64,000 nucleotides of DNA from Pseudorhodoplanes sp. (GTDB taxonomy: Bacteria; Pseudomonadota; Alphaproteobacteria; Rhizobiales; Xanthobacteraceae), in NCBI GenBank assembly GCA_032027085.1, contig JAVSMS010000001.1:2997126-3061125 (forward strand), given 5' to 3'. This document shows, piece by piece, positions 43,631 through 52,510 of the stretch. Within the stretch, counting starts at the first letter, position 1. The number at the start of each line of letters is the position of its first letter. Both the position numbers and the translations under genes were made by a program. The notes below the pieces were generated by a model. The model searched no databases, was not told where the DNA came from, and worked only from the letters and a program-made list of their open reading frames with translations.

Positions 43631-44971
43631 ATGAACCTGCAGGCGAAGATGCGTGATACCGAGACGTTCATGTTTGAGCGGCCGGTTGAAACAATGCCGC
43701 GCGAGGCGCTCGGCGCGCTTCAGCTCAAGCGGCTGAAGGCTGTTCTGGAATATGCATATGCCAATGTGCCGCGCACCAAACAGGCATTTGACGCGGCCGG
43801 CGTAAGACCGGAGGACTGCAAAACCCTGGCCGATATTGCCCGCTTTCCATTCACAATAAAAACCGACCTGCGCGACCATTATCCGTTCGGACTGTTCGCG
43901 GTGCCGCGGACCAAGCTGGCGCGCCTGCATGCGTCGTCCGGCACCACCGGTAAGCCGACCGTGGTCGGCTATACGCATGGCGACTTAAAGAACTGGGCCG
44001 ACCTGATGGCGCGCTCATTGGCCTGCGGCGGCGCGGTTCCAGGCGACGTCGTTCACAATGCCTATGGCTACGGCCTGTTCACAGGCGGACTCGGCGCGCA
44101 TTACGGCGCCGAACGGCTCGGTTGCACGGTCGTGCCCATCTCCGGTGGCGGGACCGAGCGGCAGGTTAATCTGCTGCAGGACTTCAGTGCGAATGTGCTG
44201 TGCTCAACGCCGTCCTACGCTCTGAATATCGCCGAGGTGGCCGAGAGCATGGGGCATGATCTGCGCCAGTCGACCTTGCGCCTCGGCATGTTCGGTGCGG
44301 AGCCCTGGAGCGGGGCGATGCGCGAGGATCTGCAGCAGCGGCTTGGAATCCAGGCGATCGACATTTATGGCCTGTCGGAAATCATGGGCCCTGGCGTCGC
44401 CTGCGAATGCCATGTGGTGCAGGACGGCCTGCACGGCTGGGAAGACCATTTCCTGTTCGAGGTCGTTGATCCGAAAACCCTGCAGCCGCTGCCGGTCGGC
44501 GAGACCGGTGAACTGGTCATCACCACGCTGACCAAGGAAGCGTTGCCGATGATCCGCTACCGCACGCGCGACATCACGCGGCTCAGCGACGAGCCCTGCC
44601 GTTGCGGCCGCACGCATATCCGGATTATGCGAGTCACCGGCCGCGACGACGACATGCTGATCATCCGCGGCGTCAATGTCTATCCGTCGCAGATTGAGGC
44701 CGTTCTCGTCGGATTCTCGGGATTGTCGCCGCATTATCAGATTGTGCTGACGCGTGAGGGCGCGCTCGACACCATGACCGTCGAGGTGGAGGAAACCCCC
44801 GAGGCGAAGGCGGCGAACACCGATACGCGCCGAAAGGCGGACGAGGTTCGCCATCACATCAAGTCGCTGGTTGGTGTGACGTGCAAGGTGGTGGTGAAGG
44901 CGCCCGGCGAGGTGCCGCGCTCGGAGGGCAAGGCGATCCGGGTCAAGGACCTGCGCAATAAACCGCGCTGA
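43631..44971 (+). CDS. padJ: Phenylacetate-CoA ligase (AMP-forming)
   Basis: 446 residues, ATG 43631 with GGGGAG upstream. PaaK/PadJ-family adenylate former: HASSGTTGKPTVVGYTHGDL (AMP-binding loop, residues 102-109), GAEPWSGAMRED, YGLSEIMGPGVACEC, YRTRDITRL and the C-terminal PRSEGKAIRV containing the catalytic Lys. Converts phenylacetate, CoA and ATP to phenylacetyl-CoA, the substrate of PadBCD. Close homologues also activate hydroxyphenylacetate, so exact specificity is open. Ends the rightward operon; palindromic repeats follow. Confidence 0.8.
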   Translation: MNLQAKMRDTETFMFERPVETMPREALGALQLKRLKAVLEYAYANVPRTKQAFDAAGVRPEDCKTLADIARFPFTIKTDLRDHYPFGLFAVPRTKLARLHASSGTTGKPTVVGYTHGDLKNWADLMARSLACGGAVPGDVVHNAYGYGLFTGGLGAHYGAERLGCTVVPISGGGTERQVNLLQDFSANVLCSTPSYALNIAEVAESMGHDLRQSTLRLGMFGAEPWSGAMREDLQQRLGIQAIDIYGLSEIMGPGVACECHVVQDGLHGWEDHFLFEVVDPKTLQPLPVGETGELVITTLTKEALPMIRYRTRDITRLSDEPCRCGRTHIRIMRVTGRDDDMLIIRGVNVYPSQIEAVLVGFSGLSPHYQIVLTREGALDTMTVEVEETPEAKAANTDTRRKADEVRHHIKSLVGVTCKVVVKAPGEVPRSEGKAIRVKDLRNKPR

Positions 44972-44977
44972 AAACCG

Positions 44978-45013
44978 GACCATGATCCGATTCAATTGAA
45001 TCGGATCATGGTC
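44978..45013. repeat. 36-bp perfect palindrome after the phenylacetate operon
   Basis: 18-bp perfect arms (GACCATGATCCGATTCAA and its complement), with TTCAATTGAA at the centre, followed by TCAGATTTTTTG. It reads as a terminator for the rightward operon ending at 44971. The adjoining block to 45080 (AACCGGTTTCCACTTCGCCGG) resembles a dispersed repeat I know from Bradyrhizobium-type genomes. Confidence 0.7.
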
Positions 45014-45077
45014 TCAGATTTTTTGATTGCTCTCGCATTGTTACGGCGAACCGGTTTCCACTTCGCCGGATTACGCT

Positions 45078-45602
45078 TTATTCCTGCGAGATCGGGGGAT
45101 CGGTGTCCTGCGCCCAGCCGCTGGGCGGCGGCGGGTATTTTCGCAACAGCCGGTGCACCAGATTGACGTGCTCGGCCTCTTCTTCCACGAATTCCTCGGC
45201 CATTTTCCGGACCTTCGGATCCTTCGCCGTCTCGACGATGCGGCTGAAGAAGGAGAGGGCGCGCTTTTCGCCGGCCAGCGCCAGTTGCAGCGCATGCCAG
45301 GGCGTCATCATGTAGTGGGCCGCTGATAAATCGGCTTCCTCGGGGCTCTCGCCGCGCCGCCAGCCGCCGATCCGCGCGGCATGGGCGACGACGTCGATTT
45401 CGCCGGCCTGCTGGCGAATTTCTTCGGCATGAAGGCCTTCAGCCCTGGCAAGATCGCGGAAGACCGCCACCAGCTCCGGGTTGTTGTGCACTTCCATCTG
45501 ATCGGCGAGCAGACGATAGCGTTCGACTGCGTCGATTTCGAGTTGGTAGGCGGCGCCGAACAGATCCGCCAAGGTCTCAATAGTCGGCGCGCCTTCCTTC
45601 AT
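45078..45602 (-). CDS. Ferritin-like/rubrerythrin-type diiron protein
   Basis: 174 residues. Four-helix bundle ligand motifs: E-x-x-A-V-E-R-Y (IDAVERYRLLA), EGLHAEEI, EKRALSFF and EEEAEHVNLVHRL. No rubredoxin domain, so it is not a classical two-domain rubrerythrin. Its ATG overlaps the KorB stop by 4 bp, so it is translationally coupled. Expected role: peroxide or oxygen removal near an oxygen-sensitive ferredoxin oxidoreductase (inference). Confidence 0.7.
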   Translation of the reverse strand: MKEGAPTIETLADLFGAAYQLEIDAVERYRLLADQMEVHNNPELVAVFRDLARAEGLHAEEIRQQAGEIDVVAHAARIGGWRRGESPEEADLSAAHYMMTPWHALQLALAGEKRALSFFSRIVETAKDPKVRKMAEEFVEEEAEHVNLVHRLLRKYPPPPSGWAQDTDPPISQE

Positions 45603-46435
45603 TGCTCGAACTCCTTCTCGAGCTCGGACGGGTCGATCGTCTCGCTGCAGATTTCCGGGCTGTAGGGACGGCGATCACCGCGATAAAGAACACCGATATT
45701 GAAGCCGTCATCGGTCATGATCCGCCGTGCCGCCCGCGCCGGGTCGTTGGTGGCGGCCACCGGCGCCGGATGGACAAGGTTCTTCCATTCCTTCTCGTCC
45801 GGCCGGAAGGTCACGCAGGGGCTCAGGATTTCCACGAAGGAAAAGCCAGGATGCTTGATTGCTTCCAACAGGATGTCGGCGGTCTGGTTCGGCTCGCCGG
45901 AGAAACAGCGGGCGATGAAGTTGGCGCCCGATGCCAGCGCGATGACGAGCGGATGGAAGGGGCGCAGACCCGTGCCGCCGGGCGACATTGCGGTGTCGAA
46001 CTCCGGTTCGGTTGTGGGAGACGGCTGGCCCTTCGTCATGCCGTAAATGTGGTTGTCCATCACCACATAGGTCATGTCGACGTTGCGCCGGCAGGCATGC
46101 AGGAAGTGGTTGCCGCCGATCGAATAACCGTCGCCGTCACCGCTCGCCACAACAACGGTCAGGTCCGGTCGCGTCACTTTCAGGCCGGCGGCCAGCGCAA
46201 GCGAGCGGCCATGCACGCCATGGAAACCATAGCAGCTGGTATAGGCGGGAATGCGGGAGGAGCAGCCAATTCCCGAGATAACGGCGATCTGCTCAGGCGG
46301 CACTCCGAGCTGGGCGAAGGCACGCGTGAACGACATCAGCACGTGATAGTCGCCGCAGCCGGGGCACCAGACCGGCTTTACGTCTGATTTGTAGTCGGTC
46401 GGTTTGCAGGCAAGCTGTCTGTCGACGATTGACAT
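45599..46435 (-). CDS. korB: 2-oxoacid:ferredoxin oxidoreductase beta subunit (KorB)
   Basis: 278 residues from MSIVDRQLACKPTDYKSDVK; stop of korA overlaps the start by 1 bp (TGATG). ThDP-binding domain: VWCPGCGDYHVL, GIGCSSRIPAYTSCYGFHG, ASGDGDGYSIGGNHFLHA and VVMDNHIYGMTKGQ. Cysteines in CPGCG, IGCSSR and CVTFRP can bind one [4Fe-4S]. No extra ferredoxin domain, so it needs an external ferredoxin, such as the one at 56019. Confidence 0.85.
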   Translation of the reverse strand: MSIVDRQLACKPTDYKSDVKPVWCPGCGDYHVLMSFTRAFAQLGVPPEQIAVISGIGCSSRIPAYTSCYGFHGVHGRSLALAAGLKVTRPDLTVVVASGDGDGYSIGGNHFLHACRRNVDMTYVVMDNHIYGMTKGQPSPTTEPEFDTAMSPGGTGLRPFHPLVIALASGANFIARCFSGEPNQTADILLEAIKHPGFSFVEILSPCVTFRPDEKEWKNLVHPAPVAATNDPARAARRIMTDDGFNIGVLYRGDRRPYSPEICSETIDPSELEKEFEQ

Positions 46436-48156
46436 CACGCACTCCATTCCATGATTGCACGATGAATTTCACCCGGTTTGATTGTCAAAGGTCCGGGCCG
46501 ATTGAGCACGCGAACCGAAGCCGGTAAATCGTAGTGCGCGCGGAGATAATGGTAGAACTGAGCGCCGTGTGTCTGTTCGACGATCAGGACTCGAGATTTC
46601 CCTTTCAGAGCCGCGGCGAAAGCCTCAGGCTGAATAGGAGAGAGGAGACGAGGCGCAATAAGTGCGACATCGACGCCATCGCTAGCGGCGCGGCCAATCG
46701 CTTCTCGCGCTGCTCCGGTCAGTGAGCCCCATGTGATGATTGCGAGGTCTCCGTCACCTTCGATGGTTGCCCAGTGGTCGCCATAGACAAACTGCTGAAG
46801 TTTGTCTTGCCGCTTATCGAGTTGCGCCTGGTGGTCGGCCGCCGAACTCGTAGGAATGCCCCGCTCAGTATGGGTGAGACCGTCCGCCGTGTATTGGCCG
46901 CCGGGTGTGCCGGGAATCGCCATGGGCGACACGCCGCCGGCGGCGAGCGCGTAGCGTTTGTATCCTTCGGCGAATTCAGTGGCGCGCGTGCGGCGTCCGA
47001 TGAATGCGACGTCCGCGGGACGATCAATTGCCGCACGCGCCTGTCCGACAAACTGGTCGGATAGAACAATGGCCGGCGTCTGCAGGGTTTCCGCAAGATA
47101 GGTCGCCCATTGCGTGGTGAACAGGCAATCGGCGACAGATTGCGGGGCCAGCACCAGATGTGGCGCGTCGCCGTGCAATCCATAGATGGCGATATTGAGA
47201 TCAGCCTGCTCGGACTTGGTAGGGATGCCGGTTGAAGGTCCGCCGCGCATAACATCGATCACAACAACCGGTATCTCGGAAGCAGTTGCAAGCCCGAGCG
47301 CCTCGATCATCAGTGAGAGGCCAGGACCGGATGTCGCGGTCAAGGAGGGCGTTCCGCCGAAGGATGCGCCAATGATCATGTTGATGGCGGCAAGTTCGTC
47401 TTCAGCCTGCAGCAGCGTTCCGTTGACCCTGGGCAGATTCGGAGCCAGCCATTCGAGGATTTCAGTTGCCGGCGTGATCGGATAGGCCGCGGCAAAACGC
47501 ACGCCGCCGCGAATGGCACCAAGTGCAGTGGTCTCGTTGCCAGACGCGAGCCAACGTTGCGCCGATGTCGGCTTGGGCGGTGCCAGGCGAAGGCCAAGAA
47601 CGAGATCGGCGGCAGCCGCAAATCCGGCTTTCAATCCGGCTCGGCTCGACTCGATGGCAAGTTGTCCTTTACCCGCCAGCTGCTTTTGAAGCAGATCCGA
47701 CAAAAGCTCTTCGCTCATCCCGAGCAGCTTTCCGGCGATCCCGAGCGCGATCATGTTGGGGCGCCCGTCGGTGATCGCCTTGGCCATGTCCTTCATCGGA
47801 ATTTCGACGAACCGGGCTCCGGCTTTGTCGATAACTGCCGGCTTTTCCCCGCCGCGCGGATCGCCGATCACAAGGCTGTCCGGGCCGAGCTCAATCTCGG
47901 GGCCGAATCGGTTGGCGTTGAGCCAATCGATGCCGATCAACAGATCGAAACGATCGGCCATGCTTTCGACCGGCCCGGCGGCGAGACGCAACAGGGCGGC
48001 CGCTTCGCCGCCGCGGATCTGCGGACCCACGGTTCGCGTCAATAGCCCCTGCCAGCCGGCCGCACTGGCCGCCTCCAGGAGCAAATTCCCCACAGTGAGA
48101 GCGCCGGCGCCTCCGCTTCCGGCAATGGCAACGGAAAGACTGGGTGTTTCCTTCAT
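46435..48156 (-). CDS. korA: 2-oxoacid:ferredoxin oxidoreductase alpha/gamma-fused subunit (KorA)
   Basis: 573 residues from MKETPSLSVAIAGSGGAGAL. The first 190 residues are the gamma domain (GSGGAGALTVGNLLLEAA, GPQIRGGEAAALLRLA); the rest is the alpha ThDP pyrimidine-binding subunit (GNETTALGAIRGGVRFAAAYPITPATEI, GPGLSLMIEALGLA). Subunit size and two-subunit make-up match, from memory, the Thauera 2-oxoglutarate:ferredoxin oxidoreductase that supplies electrons to benzoyl-CoA reductase. The substrate could also be phenylglyoxylate. ATG 48156 has AAGG 8 nt upstream; an earlier in-frame ATG at 48303 was rejected. Confidence 0.8.
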   Translation of the reverse strand: MKETPSLSVAIAGSGGAGALTVGNLLLEAASAAGWQGLLTRTVGPQIRGGEAAALLRLAAGPVESMADRFDLLIGIDWLNANRFGPEIELGPDSLVIGDPRGGEKPAVIDKAGARFVEIPMKDMAKAITDGRPNMIALGIAGKLLGMSEELLSDLLQKQLAGKGQLAIESSRAGLKAGFAAAADLVLGLRLAPPKPTSAQRWLASGNETTALGAIRGGVRFAAAYPITPATEILEWLAPNLPRVNGTLLQAEDELAAINMIIGASFGGTPSLTATSGPGLSLMIEALGLATASEIPVVVIDVMRGGPSTGIPTKSEQADLNIAIYGLHGDAPHLVLAPQSVADCLFTTQWATYLAETLQTPAIVLSDQFVGQARAAIDRPADVAFIGRRTRATEFAEGYKRYALAAGGVSPMAIPGTPGGQYTADGLTHTERGIPTSSAADHQAQLDKRQDKLQQFVYGDHWATIEGDGDLAIITWGSLTGAAREAIGRAASDGVDVALIAPRLLSPIQPEAFAAALKGKSRVLIVEQTHGAQFYHYLRAHYDLPASVRVLNRPGPLTIKPGEIHRAIMEWSA

Positions 48157-48252
48157 CGCAAGAACCTTTTCCTGCAGGGCCGTGGACGATATCGCCCTCG
48201 GGCGTCCAAATACGCATTGCGATACCAATTTAACCGCTCGCCAGACCTTTTT

Positions 48253-48268
48253 CTTGTCATAAGTCAAG
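48253..48268. promoter_or_regulatory. CRP/FNR-like palindrome, site 4
   Basis: CTTGTC-ATAA-GTCAAG, one mismatch from a perfect 6-4-6 inverted repeat. It ends 55 bp before the had start and begins 97 bp upstream of korA, in the divergent promoter. Confidence 0.6.
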
Positions 48269-48323
48269 GAATAGGCGCGGCCCGCAGGCAAAGTTCGCCC
48301 CAATAACTCGGCGGAGGAACGCT

Positions 48324-49397
48324 ATGTCGCAGGCCCCAATTCGTTGGGTAATGACTGGAAAGGGCGAGCCGCTTGCTCAAACCGTGTTCGATCCTTTGCC
48401 GCTGAAAGACGACGAGGTCGTCGTCGAAGTGGCCGGCTGCGGCGTTTGCCATACCGATCTTGGTTACTATTACGACGGCGTTCGCACCAATCACGCCCTG
48501 CCGCTGGCTCTTGGTCATGAGATCAGCGGCCGCGTTATCGAGGCGGGAGCCGACGCTCTTTACTGGACCGACAAGGCCGTTGTCGTGCCGGCCGTCATCC
48601 CCTGCGGGCATTGCGACGCCTGCCGCCGTGGCAAGCCAACCATCTGTCCCAATCAGAAGATGCCCGGGAATGACATCCACGGCGGGTTCGCAACGCATGT
48701 CGTCGTCCCCGCGCACGGACTGTGTGCCGTCGACGAAGCGCGCCTGAAGAGGGCGCGGATCGGTCTTGCCGATCTCTCCGTTATCGCCGATGCCGTCACG
48801 ACTCCCTATCAGGCGGTTACGCAAGCCGGCGTCACGGCGGACGATCTTGTCATCGTCAACGGAGTCGGCGGCGTCGGAGGATATGCGGTGCAAATCGCGA
48901 ATGCGATGGGCGCGACCGTTGTAGCCGTCGACGTCAATGCGAACAAACTTTCCACCATTTCCGAAAACGGTGCATCGTTGACAATTGATGCGCGCGGCAT
49001 GGCAGCGCGCGATCTCAAGGCGCAAATTTCAGCCTTCGCCAAGGAGCGCGGTCTGCGGCAGACCGAGTGGATCATCTTCGAATGCTCGGGGACGCGCGGC
49101 GGTCAGGAGACCGCGTTTTCGCTGCTCAATCATGGCGCAACCCTCGGGGTCGTCGGCTTCACCATGGACAAGTGCGAAATTCGTCTCTCGAACCTGATGG
49201 CGTTTCATGCGCGTGCCCTCGGCAATTGGGGTTGCGCTCCGGAGCTCTACCCGGAAGCGCTCGACCTCGTCCTCGAAGGGCGCATCAAGATCGCGCCCTT
49301 TGTCGAGAAACATCCGCTCTGTGACATCAATCGGATCTTCGAAGAAGCCCATTCAGGCGCACTGAAGCGCAGGGCGATTCTTGTCCCCCACGCATGA
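48324..49397 (+). CDS. had: 6-hydroxycyclohex-1-ene-1-carbonyl-CoA dehydrogenase (zinc ADH family)
   Basis: 357 residues, strong GGAGGAACGCT ribosome site. Zinc-dependent alcohol dehydrogenase: catalytic zinc Cys42/His43 ([10 protein letters not shown]), His65-Glu66 (LGHEISG), structural zinc [15 protein letters not shown], and Rossmann [14 protein letters not shown]. In the Thauera-type benzoyl-CoA pathway Had oxidises the hydroxyl group after Dch hydration, giving 6-oxocyclohex-1-ene-1-carbonyl-CoA. Being first in this operon, before Oah and Dch, identifies it. Confidence 0.85.
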   Translation: MSQAPIRWVMTGKGEPLAQTVFDPLPLKDDEVVVEVAGCGVCHTDLGYYYDGVRTNHALPLALGHEISGRVIEAGADALYWTDKAVVVPAVIPCGHCDACRRGKPTICPNQKMPGNDIHGGFATHVVVPAHGLCAVDEARLKRARIGLADLSVIADAVTTPYQAVTQAGVTADDLVIVNGVGGVGGYAVQIANAMGATVVAVDVNANKLSTISENGASLTIDARGMAARDLKAQISAFAKERGLRQTEWIIFECSGTRGGQETAFSLLNHGATLGVVGFTMDKCEIRLSNLMAFHARALGNWGCAPELYPEALDLVLEGRIKIAPFVEKHPLCDINRIFEEAHSGALKRRAILVPHA

Positions 49398-49405
49398 GGA
49401 ACGCT

Positions 49406-50566
49406 ATGAGCCTTGAAAGCATCGTTCGCCAAGCGGCCAGCCGGGAAGCCAAGGACCATGGGCTCGTGCCCGCATCTTCGCGCGAGTCGGTCGCGAAGGG
49501 AGCGGTCATCTTCGAAAAGCGGCCGGTGAAGGACCATGCCGGACAGCCGGTGGCCGGTCTCTACAATGCGTGGATCACATTGAACAATCCTGCGCAGTTC
49601 AATTCCTACACCACGGAGATGGTCAAGAGCGTGATCCTCGCCTTCCGTGAGGCGAGCGCGGCGCGCGACGTCGTCGCGGTGGTGTTCACCGGTGCGGGCG
49701 ACAAGGCCTTCTGCACCGGCGGAAATACCAAGGAATACGCCGAATATTACGCCGGCAATCCGCAGGAATATCGCAGCTATATGCGGCTGTTCAACGACAT
49801 GGTGTCCGCCATCCTGGCCTGCGACAAGCCCGTGATCTGCCGGGTCAACGGCATGCGCATCGGCGGCGGCCAGGAAATCGGCATGGCCTGCGATTTCACG
49901 ATCGCGCAGGATCTGGCGCGCTTCGGGCAAGCCGGGCCCAAGCACGGCTCCGCGCCGATCGGTGGCGCCACCGATTTTCTCCCCGTGATGATCGGCGCGG
50001 AACGCGCGATGGCGGCCTGCGTAATGTGCGAGCCGTTCTCCGCGCACGAGGCCTATTTCATGGGGATGATCACCGACGTCGTCCCCGCTCTCAAGGTGGA
50101 CGGCAAGTTCGTCGCCAATCCGACGGTCGAGACGCAGCGCATGGTCGACGAATACGGCCGCCTGGTCTTCGGCAAGCAGAAGGCGGGCGATGCGCTGAAG
50201 GCCGGCCAGGAGCTGATGAAGCGCGGCACCGTCGATCTCAGCCTGCTCGATGAAAAGGTCGAGACGATGTGCAGCAAGCTCCTCTACACCTTCCCGGACT
50301 GCACGACGAAGTCGATCGAGGAACTTCGCAAGCCGAAGCTCGATGCCTGGAACAGGAACAAGGAAAATTCCCGCGCCTGGCTTGCGCTCAACATGATGAC
50401 GGAAGCGCGCGCCGGCTTCCGCGCCTTCAATGAAGGTACGCGTGAGACCGGCCGGGAGATCGATTTCATCGGTCTGCGCCGGGCACTCGCGGCCAATACG
50501 CCGTGGAGCGACGAACTGACCGAAAGCGTGATGCCCGGAGCCGGGCAGCAACGTAAAGCCGGGTGA
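49406..50566 (+). CDS. oah: 6-oxocyclohex-1-ene-1-carbonyl-CoA hydrolase (ring-opening, crotonase family)
   Basis: 386 residues from MSLESIVRQAASREAKDHG. Crotonase fold: TLNNPAQFNSYTTEMVKSV, GAGDKAFCTGGNTKEYAEYYAGN, VNGMRIGGGQEIGMACDFTIAQ, and a C-terminal extension of about 120 residues typical of Oah. Adds water twice to open the ring and form 3-hydroxypimelyl-CoA. The shared GAGGAACGCTATG start context with had is notable. Confidence 0.88.
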   Translation: MSLESIVRQAASREAKDHGLVPASSRESVAKGAVIFEKRPVKDHAGQPVAGLYNAWITLNNPAQFNSYTTEMVKSVILAFREASAARDVVAVVFTGAGDKAFCTGGNTKEYAEYYAGNPQEYRSYMRLFNDMVSAILACDKPVICRVNGMRIGGGQEIGMACDFTIAQDLARFGQAGPKHGSAPIGGATDFLPVMIGAERAMAACVMCEPFSAHEAYFMGMITDVVPALKVDGKFVANPTVETQRMVDEYGRLVFGKQKAGDALKAGQELMKRGTVDLSLLDEKVETMCSKLLYTFPDCTTKSIEELRKPKLDAWNRNKENSRAWLALNMMTEARAGFRAFNEGTRETGREIDFIGLRRALAANTPWSDELTESVMPGAGQQRKAG

Positions 50567-50570
50567 GCTG

Positions 50571-51338
50571 ATGACCGCGCCACTCAAGTCCTGGGTCGAA
50601 GCCGATGGCCGCCTTTTGCGGTTGCGGCTCAATCGTCCCAAGGCAAATCTGATTGATGCGGCGATGATCGCGGCCCTGAACCAGGCATTCGGGGAGCATC
50701 TGGGCAATCCGCTTCTCTCCGCCGTGCTGCTCGATGCTGAAGGGCCGCATTTCAGCTTCGGCGCAAGCGTCGAGGAGCATTTGCCTGGGCAATGCGCCGA
50801 TATGCTCGCGCAGTTGCACCGGCTGATCCTGAGCATGGTGGAATCGCCGGTGCCGGTTCTGGTCGCGGTGCAAGGACAGTGCCTTGGCGGCGGCCTGGAA
50901 GTGGCGCTCGCCGGACACTTCATCTTCGTGGCGCCAGACGCGAGTCTCGGACAGCCGGAAATGAAGCTTGGTGTGTTTGCGCCGGCGGCCTCCTGCCTGT
51001 TGCCGGAGGTGATCGGGCCGGTGCGCGCGCTCGACCTGCTTCTGTCCGGACGCAGCATCTCGGGCAGCGAAGCCGCCGCCATCGGGCTTGCCAAGGAAGC
51101 GACTGCCGATCCGGCGGGCGTGGCGCTCCGCTATTTCGACGAACATCTGAAGCCGAAAAGCGCAAGCTCGCTGCGATATGCGGTCAAGGCCGCGCGCGGC
51201 GACTATTGCGCGCGTGTGCGGGAGAAGCTCGCCGCGGTCGAGCGCAGGTATCTCGACGAGCTGATGCATACGCACGACGCGGTCGAGGGAATCGAGGCTT
51301 TTATTGCGAAGAGGGCAGTTCAATGGACGCATCACTGA
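50571..51338 (+). CDS. dch: Cyclohexa-1,5-diene-1-carbonyl-CoA hydratase (crotonase family)
   Basis: 255 residues. Crotonase motifs: LRLNRPKANLIDAAMIAAL, GPHFSFGASVEEHLPGQ, VAVQGQCLGGGLEVALAGHF, MKLGVFAPAASCLLPE. Length and position next to Oah and Bcr fit Dch, which hydrates the dienoyl-CoA product of benzoyl-CoA reductase. Its 3' end overlaps the next gene by 16 bp. Confidence 0.85.
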   Translation: MTAPLKSWVEADGRLLRLRLNRPKANLIDAAMIAALNQAFGEHLGNPLLSAVLLDAEGPHFSFGASVEEHLPGQCADMLAQLHRLILSMVESPVPVLVAVQGQCLGGGLEVALAGHFIFVAPDASLGQPEMKLGVFAPAASCLLPEVIGPVRALDLLLSGRSISGSEAAAIGLAKEATADPAGVALRYFDEHLKPKSASSLRYAVKAARGDYCARVREKLAAVERRYLDELMHTHDAVEGIEAFIAKRAVQWTHH

Positions 51339-52510
51339 CGCGCTCGGCCACGGCCGGCATCGTCGCTCGTGCCCAGGACTTGTTCGAGGATCTCTCGTTC
51401 AATGCGGCGCGTGAATGGAAGGCGGCCAAGCCTGGCCGAAAGGTGGTCGGCTACATGCCGATTTACGTGCCGCGCGAGATCATCCACGCTGCCGATATGC
51501 TGCCGCTGGGCGTCGTCGGCGGCGGCGACCAGCTCGAGGTGATCCACGGCGACGCCTATTATCAGAGCTATATCTGCCGCATTCCGCGGTCGACCATCGA
51601 ACTCGGCGTATCGGGCCGGCTCGATTTTGTTGACGGAATGCTGTTCCCGTCGATCTGCGACGTGATCCGTAATCTCTCCGGCATGTGGAAAATGATGTTC
51701 CCGGATGTTTATTCCCGGTATTTCGACGTGCCGCAGAATTATCGCGACGAGATCGGCGGAAATTACTACGTCAATGAGCTTGCGGAACTTCGGCACGATC
51801 TCGGCGAATTGCGGGGCAAGCCGATAACCGACGACGAGTTGCGCCATTCGATCGCTGTCTACAATGAAAACCGCAAGCTGGTACGAGAGCTCTATGCCTT
51901 CCGCGCCGAGCGGCCCTGGCAGGCGCCCGCTCCGGAAGTCTATCTGGTGTTGCGCGCGGGTCTCGTTCTGCCGGTGGAAGAGCACTCGGCAATGCTGCGC
52001 GATTATCTTGCCGCGGCCCGTGCGGAAGAGCGGCCGATGCGGGACAATTGCCGCATCGTGCTGACCGGTGCGTTCTGCGAACAGCCGCCGCTCAACTTGA
52101 TCAAATCGCTGGAGCTTGCCGGCTGTTACGTGGTCGACGACGACTTGTTGTTGGTTACCCGCTGGCTGACGGCCGATGTTCCGACCGACGGCGATCCCTT
52201 GCGCAATCTTGCGACGTCCTTCCTGCACCAGTCGGAATCCACGGCGGCGAAATACGAGCCAGACCAGAAGGAAAAGGGCCAGCACCTGGTCCGGGCGGTG
52301 AAGAAGTCCGGCGCCGAAGGCGTGATCTTTGCGGCGCCCAGCTTCTGCGATCCGGCGCTGCTGGACCGGCCGATGCTGCAGCACGTCCTCAAGGACGCGG
52401 GCATTCCATTCATCGCATTCAAATACGCGGAAAATTCAGGGCAGATGCAGCCGATCCGCGAACAGGCCGGCACTTTCGCCGATTCGATCAAGCTATGGAG
52501 CGGAGCATGA
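51323..52510 (+). CDS. bcrC: Benzoyl-CoA reductase subunit C
   Basis: 395 residues from MDASLTRSATAGIVARAQ. 2-hydroxyglutaryl-CoA dehydratase D-component family (HgdB-like). Cysteines likely to bind a [4Fe-4S] are in QSYICRIPRS, FPSICDVIRN and TGAFCEQPP. BcrBC forms the substrate-binding module where benzoyl-CoA is reduced by two electrons. Overlaps dch by 16 bp and bcrB by 4 bp, so translation is coupled. Confidence 0.88.
   Translation: MDASLTRSATAGIVARAQDLFEDLSFNAAREWKAAKPGRKVVGYMPIYVPREIIHAADMLPLGVVGGGDQLEVIHGDAYYQSYICRIPRSTIELGVSGRLDFVDGMLFPSICDVIRNLSGMWKMMFPDVYSRYFDVPQNYRDEIGGNYYVNELAELRHDLGELRGKPITDDELRHSIAVYNENRKLVRELYAFRAERPWQAPAPEVYLVLRAGLVLPVEEHSAMLRDYLAAARAEERPMRDNCRIVLTGAFCEQPPLNLIKSLELAGCYVVDDDLLLVTRWLTADVPTDGDPLRNLATSFLHQSESTAAKYEPDQKEKGQHLVRAVKKSGAEGVIFAAPSFCDPALLDRPMLQHVLKDAGIPFIAFKYAENSGQMQPIREQAGTFADSIKLWSGA

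Noticed and set aside
49247-51094. 615-codon leftward frame across oah and dch
   Set aside because: It spans two well-identified genes and translates to Arg/Ala/Ser-rich sequence without domains; a shadow of high-GC codons.
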